Shown here: positions 62,117-64,000 of the stretch, piece after piece | How the letters are laid out: each line of letters begins with the position of its first letter | Numbering within the stretch: position 1 is the stretch's first letter | NCBI RefSeq assembly: GCF_014203705.1 | Contig: NZ_JACHJR010000001.1 | Coordinates: forward strand, 3,224,001-3,288,000 | Direction of reading: 5' to 3' | From: Kitasatospora gansuensis | GTDB taxonomy: Bacteria; Actinomycetota; Actinomycetes; Streptomycetales; Streptomycetaceae | DNA length: 64,000 nucleotides | Program-made: the position numbers and the translations under genes | Notes under the pieces: model-generated | Told to the model about the DNA's origin: nothing | The model's input: the letters and a program-made list of their open reading frames with translations, nothing else | The model's database searches: none

Positions 62117-62695
62117 GTGCACAACGACAAAGCCGGTCTGAGGTCACGCCTGCTCGCGGAACGGCGTGAACTCTCCCCCGAACGGCGGGAGCACGCGGCC
62201 GCACGGCTGGCGGCGCACGCCGGGTCGCTCGCGCGGGCGGGCCAGACCGTCGCGGCGTACGTCTCGGTCGGCGGCGAACCCGGCACCCGGCCGCTGCTGG
62301 ACGCGCTGCGGGCGGGCGGGGTCCGGGTGCTGCTGCCCGTCCTGCTGCCCGACAACGACCTGGACTGGGCCGAGTACCAGGGCCCGGAGTCCCTCGCCCC
62401 GGCCGGTCGCGGCCTGCTGGAGCCGACCGGCCCCCGGCTCGGCCCGGACGCGGTCTGCACGGCCGCGCTGGTGCTGCTGCCCGGCCTGGCGGTGGACCGC
62501 CGCGGCATCCGGCTGGGCCGCGGCGGCGGCTCCTACGACCGGGTGCTGGCCCGGCTGACCCGCCGTCAGGCCGCCCCGGTGCTGGCCACCCTGCTGTACG
62601 ACGCCGAACTCCTCGACACCGTCCCGGCCGAGCCGCACGACCTGCCGGTGCACGCCACGGTCACCCCGTCCGGCGTGCACTGGCTCGACCGCTGA
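62117..62695 (+). CDS. 5-formyltetrahydrofolate cyclo-ligase
   Basis: 192-aa ATP-dependent enzyme converting 5-formyltetrahydrofolate to 5,10-methenyltetrahydrofolate. The characteristic ATP-binding GRGGGSYDRVLARL is present, together with the N-terminal KAGLRSRLLAERREL and VAAYVSVGGEPGTRPLL, and LLPGLAVDRRGIRLGRGGG. GTG 62117 has AAGGAG 7 bases upstream. It is divergent from the GGDEF gene and convergent with the penicillin-acylase gene, 4 bases away. Confidence 0.94.
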   Translation: MHNDKAGLRSRLLAERRELSPERREHAAARLAAHAGSLARAGQTVAAYVSVGGEPGTRPLLDALRAGGVRVLLPVLLPDNDLDWAEYQGPESLAPAGRGLLEPTGPRLGPDAVCTAALVLLPGLAVDRRGIRLGRGGGSYDRVLARLTRRQAAPVLATLLYDAELLDTVPAEPHDLPVHATVTPSGVHWLDR

Positions 62696-62699
62696 GAGG

Positions 62700-64000
62700 T
62701 CACCCGCTGGTCAGCACCAGCTTGTGCTTGGTGGCCTGCTCGACCGCCTCGGGCGACCAGGCCCAGGGCAGCAGTTCGCCCTTGACCCAGAGCGCGGTCT
62801 GGTCGTTGTAGTTGTCGTGGAAGGCGTGCCCCGAGGCGCCGCCGACGTTGATCCAGCGCGAGCCGTCGAAGTTGCTCAGGTCGACCACCATCCGCATCGA
62901 GGGCACCCAGTCCACCTGGTAGCCCACCGCCGCGTTCCAGCCCGCCGCGTTGACCGCCGCGGTGCCGCCGGAGAGCTGGTACGGGCCCCGGTTCAGCAGC
63001 TTGTGCACCAGCCCGGAGGCGACCGAGGAGTCGTCCTTGCCGAGGGTCTGCTCGGTGAGCGTCAGGGTGTGCAGCCGGCCCCAGCTCCAGGTCGAGATGT
63101 CCTTGGTGAGCTTGGCGGTCAGCTCCTGCCGGGCGTTCTTGAGCGACTCGGCGAGCAGCTTGCCCAGGCCCTGCTGGGACTGGTGGTTGGCGTCCTTGTA
63201 CTCCCACCACGGGCTGTCCGGCTGGTCGAGCAGGGTGCGCACCACCTCGGTCCAGCGGTCCCCGCCGTCCGGCTGGGCCTGGCCCGGGTCGCGGGTACCG
63301 CAGACGGTGACCGGCGGCGCCGGGTTGAGGTCGTCGTCCGGCAGGGTGGAGTCGCGCTTCTGACGGACCAGCAGGCAGTCGCCCTCGGCCCGCAGCCCGG
63401 CCGGGAACTTCTGGCCGAAGGAGAGCGTAAGCAGCTGGCGCCAGACCGCGTTGTAGTAGGCGGCGGCCGCCGAGTCGGCGTCCTGGTGGAAGTTCCAGTC
63501 CCGCAGCAGGTCCTGGGCCTCGCGCACGTACGGGTCGTCGATCCGGACCTTGAGCAGCAGCGGCACCAGCGTCTTGGCCATCACGCTGGTGTTGTCCAGC
63601 TGCATCACCCGCATGTCGTCCGGGGAGATCTTGCCGTCGTTCTTCAGCCGGTCGGTGATCTGGGTGGTGATCTCCTTGGCCCGGGTGCCGTACTCCCAGT
63701 CCCTGGTCAGCAGGTACTTGTAGCTCGAGTCCACCACGGCCTGGTTGGCGGTCACGATGTAGCCGGCTGGCGGGTTGAAGCTGTACGGCAGCGACTTGAA
63801 CGGGATCGGGTCGAGCTTCCCGGCGGCGTCGGTCTTCCAGCCGTACGAGGAGTCCCAGCCCGGCGCCGGGTAGCGGCCGTCGCCCTTGGTGCGCTGCGGG
63901 ATCATGCCGGGGGCCTGGTAGCCGATGTTGTTCTTGGTGTCGGCGTAGATCAGGTTCTGCGCGGGGACCGCGAAGTCGGCGGCGGCGAGTCGGAAAGAGT
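62700..64000 (-). CDS. Penicillin acylase family protein, 5' end off the window
   Basis: The C-terminal 432 or so residues of an N-terminal nucleophile hydrolase. FAVPAQNLIYADTKNNIGYQAPGMIPQR near the right edge is the conserved beta-strand segment of the beta-chain, and NPPAGYIVTANQAVVDSSY with SFGQKFP and HAFHDNYNDQTALWVKGE are later family landmarks. The catalytic Ser and signal peptide lie beyond the window. Such enzymes hydrolyse N-acyl groups, including penicillins and acyl-homoserine lactones; the true substrate cannot be told. Convergent with the cyclo-ligase gene. Confidence 0.9.
   Translation of the reverse strand, partial: SFRLAAADFAVPAQNLIYADTKNNIGYQAPGMIPQRTKGDGRYPAPGWDSSYGWKTDAAGKLDPIPFKSLPYSFNPPAGYIVTANQAVVDSSYKYLLTRDWEYGTRAKEITTQITDRLKNDGKISPDDMRVMQLDNTSVMAKTLVPLLLKVRIDDPYVREAQDLLRDWNFHQDADSAAAAYYNAVWRQLLTLSFGQKFPAGLRAEGDCLLVRQKRDSTLPDDDLNPAPPVTVCGTRDPGQAQPDGGDRWTEVVRTLLDQPDSPWWEYKDANHQSQQGLGKLLAESLKNARQELTAKLTKDISTWSWGRLHTLTLTEQTLGKDDSSVASGLVHKLLNRGPYQLSGGTAAVNAAGWNAAVGYQVDWVPSMRMVVDLSNFDGSRWINVGGASGHAFHDNYNDQTALWVKGELLPWAWSPEAVEQATKHKLVLTSG

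Overview
The window is one continuous stretch of very GC-rich chromosome with GTG and TTG starts, many 4-base ATGA-type overlaps and only a few TTA codons. Its content (gamma-butyrolactone signalling genes, GlgE trehalose/alpha-glucan genes, Pmt protein mannosyltransferase, a SepX/GlpR-MoeA division locus, an ECF41 sigma factor) points to the Streptomycetaceae, Streptomyces or Kitasatospora. I cannot settle the genus from sequence alone.

The two ends look like core genome. On the left (1-5.2 kb) are a zinc-ribbon protein, RsmI, Pmt and a penicillin-binding protein. On the right (55.8-64 kb) are tRNA-Ala(CGC), SepX/GlpR, RimJ, Mog, MoaC, MoeA/Glp, GalU, a GGDEF protein, 5-formyltetrahydrofolate cyclo-ligase and the C-terminal part of a penicillin acylase. 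The middle is more accessory. From 5.2 to 14.7 kb there is a leftward run of envelope genes: a Tat lipoprotein related to the dimethylformamidase large subunit, two GT87-type mannosyltransferases, a DUF2079 membrane protein, a PBP-SEDS pair and a DUF1269 protein. From 14.8 to 21.9 kb lie a flavin monooxygenase with a divergent TetR regulator, a two-gene membrane-anchored vWA system, a GNAT enzyme with a leader ORF, and a secreted M28 aminopeptidase.

At 22.0-24.7 kb is a complete-looking gamma-butyrolactone locus: a ScbR/ArpA-type receptor divergent from an AfsA/ScbA synthase, followed by a reductase-like SDR. Next to it is a two-armed cluster (24.7-45.5 kb) around a 313-bp divergent control region. 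The left arm carries DJ-1, a ThDP decarboxylase, an NTF2-like protein, a second DJ-1, an AGE epimerase, GlgX, a STAS protein and a ManC-phosphomannomutase fusion whose mutase active site is missing. The right arm carries an MFS exporter, GlgE, TreS, maltokinase, a SnoaL-like protein, a VOC protein, a second exporter and an F420-type oxidoreductase. No branching enzyme (GlgB) is present. I consider this cluster the best candidate for an undescribed system.

From 45.6 to 55.8 kb are an acyltransferase, a DsbA-like protein, a second ScbR-like regulator, an IS701-type transposase-like protein that appears to lack its first catalytic Asp and has a TTA codon, another acyltransferase, an ECF41 sigma factor with its oxidoreductase partner, and a large secreted beta-helix protein with three LDTR repeats. 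Most convergent gene pairs are separated by strong hairpin terminators. I saw no CRISPR array, rRNA, intact insertion sequence or prophage.
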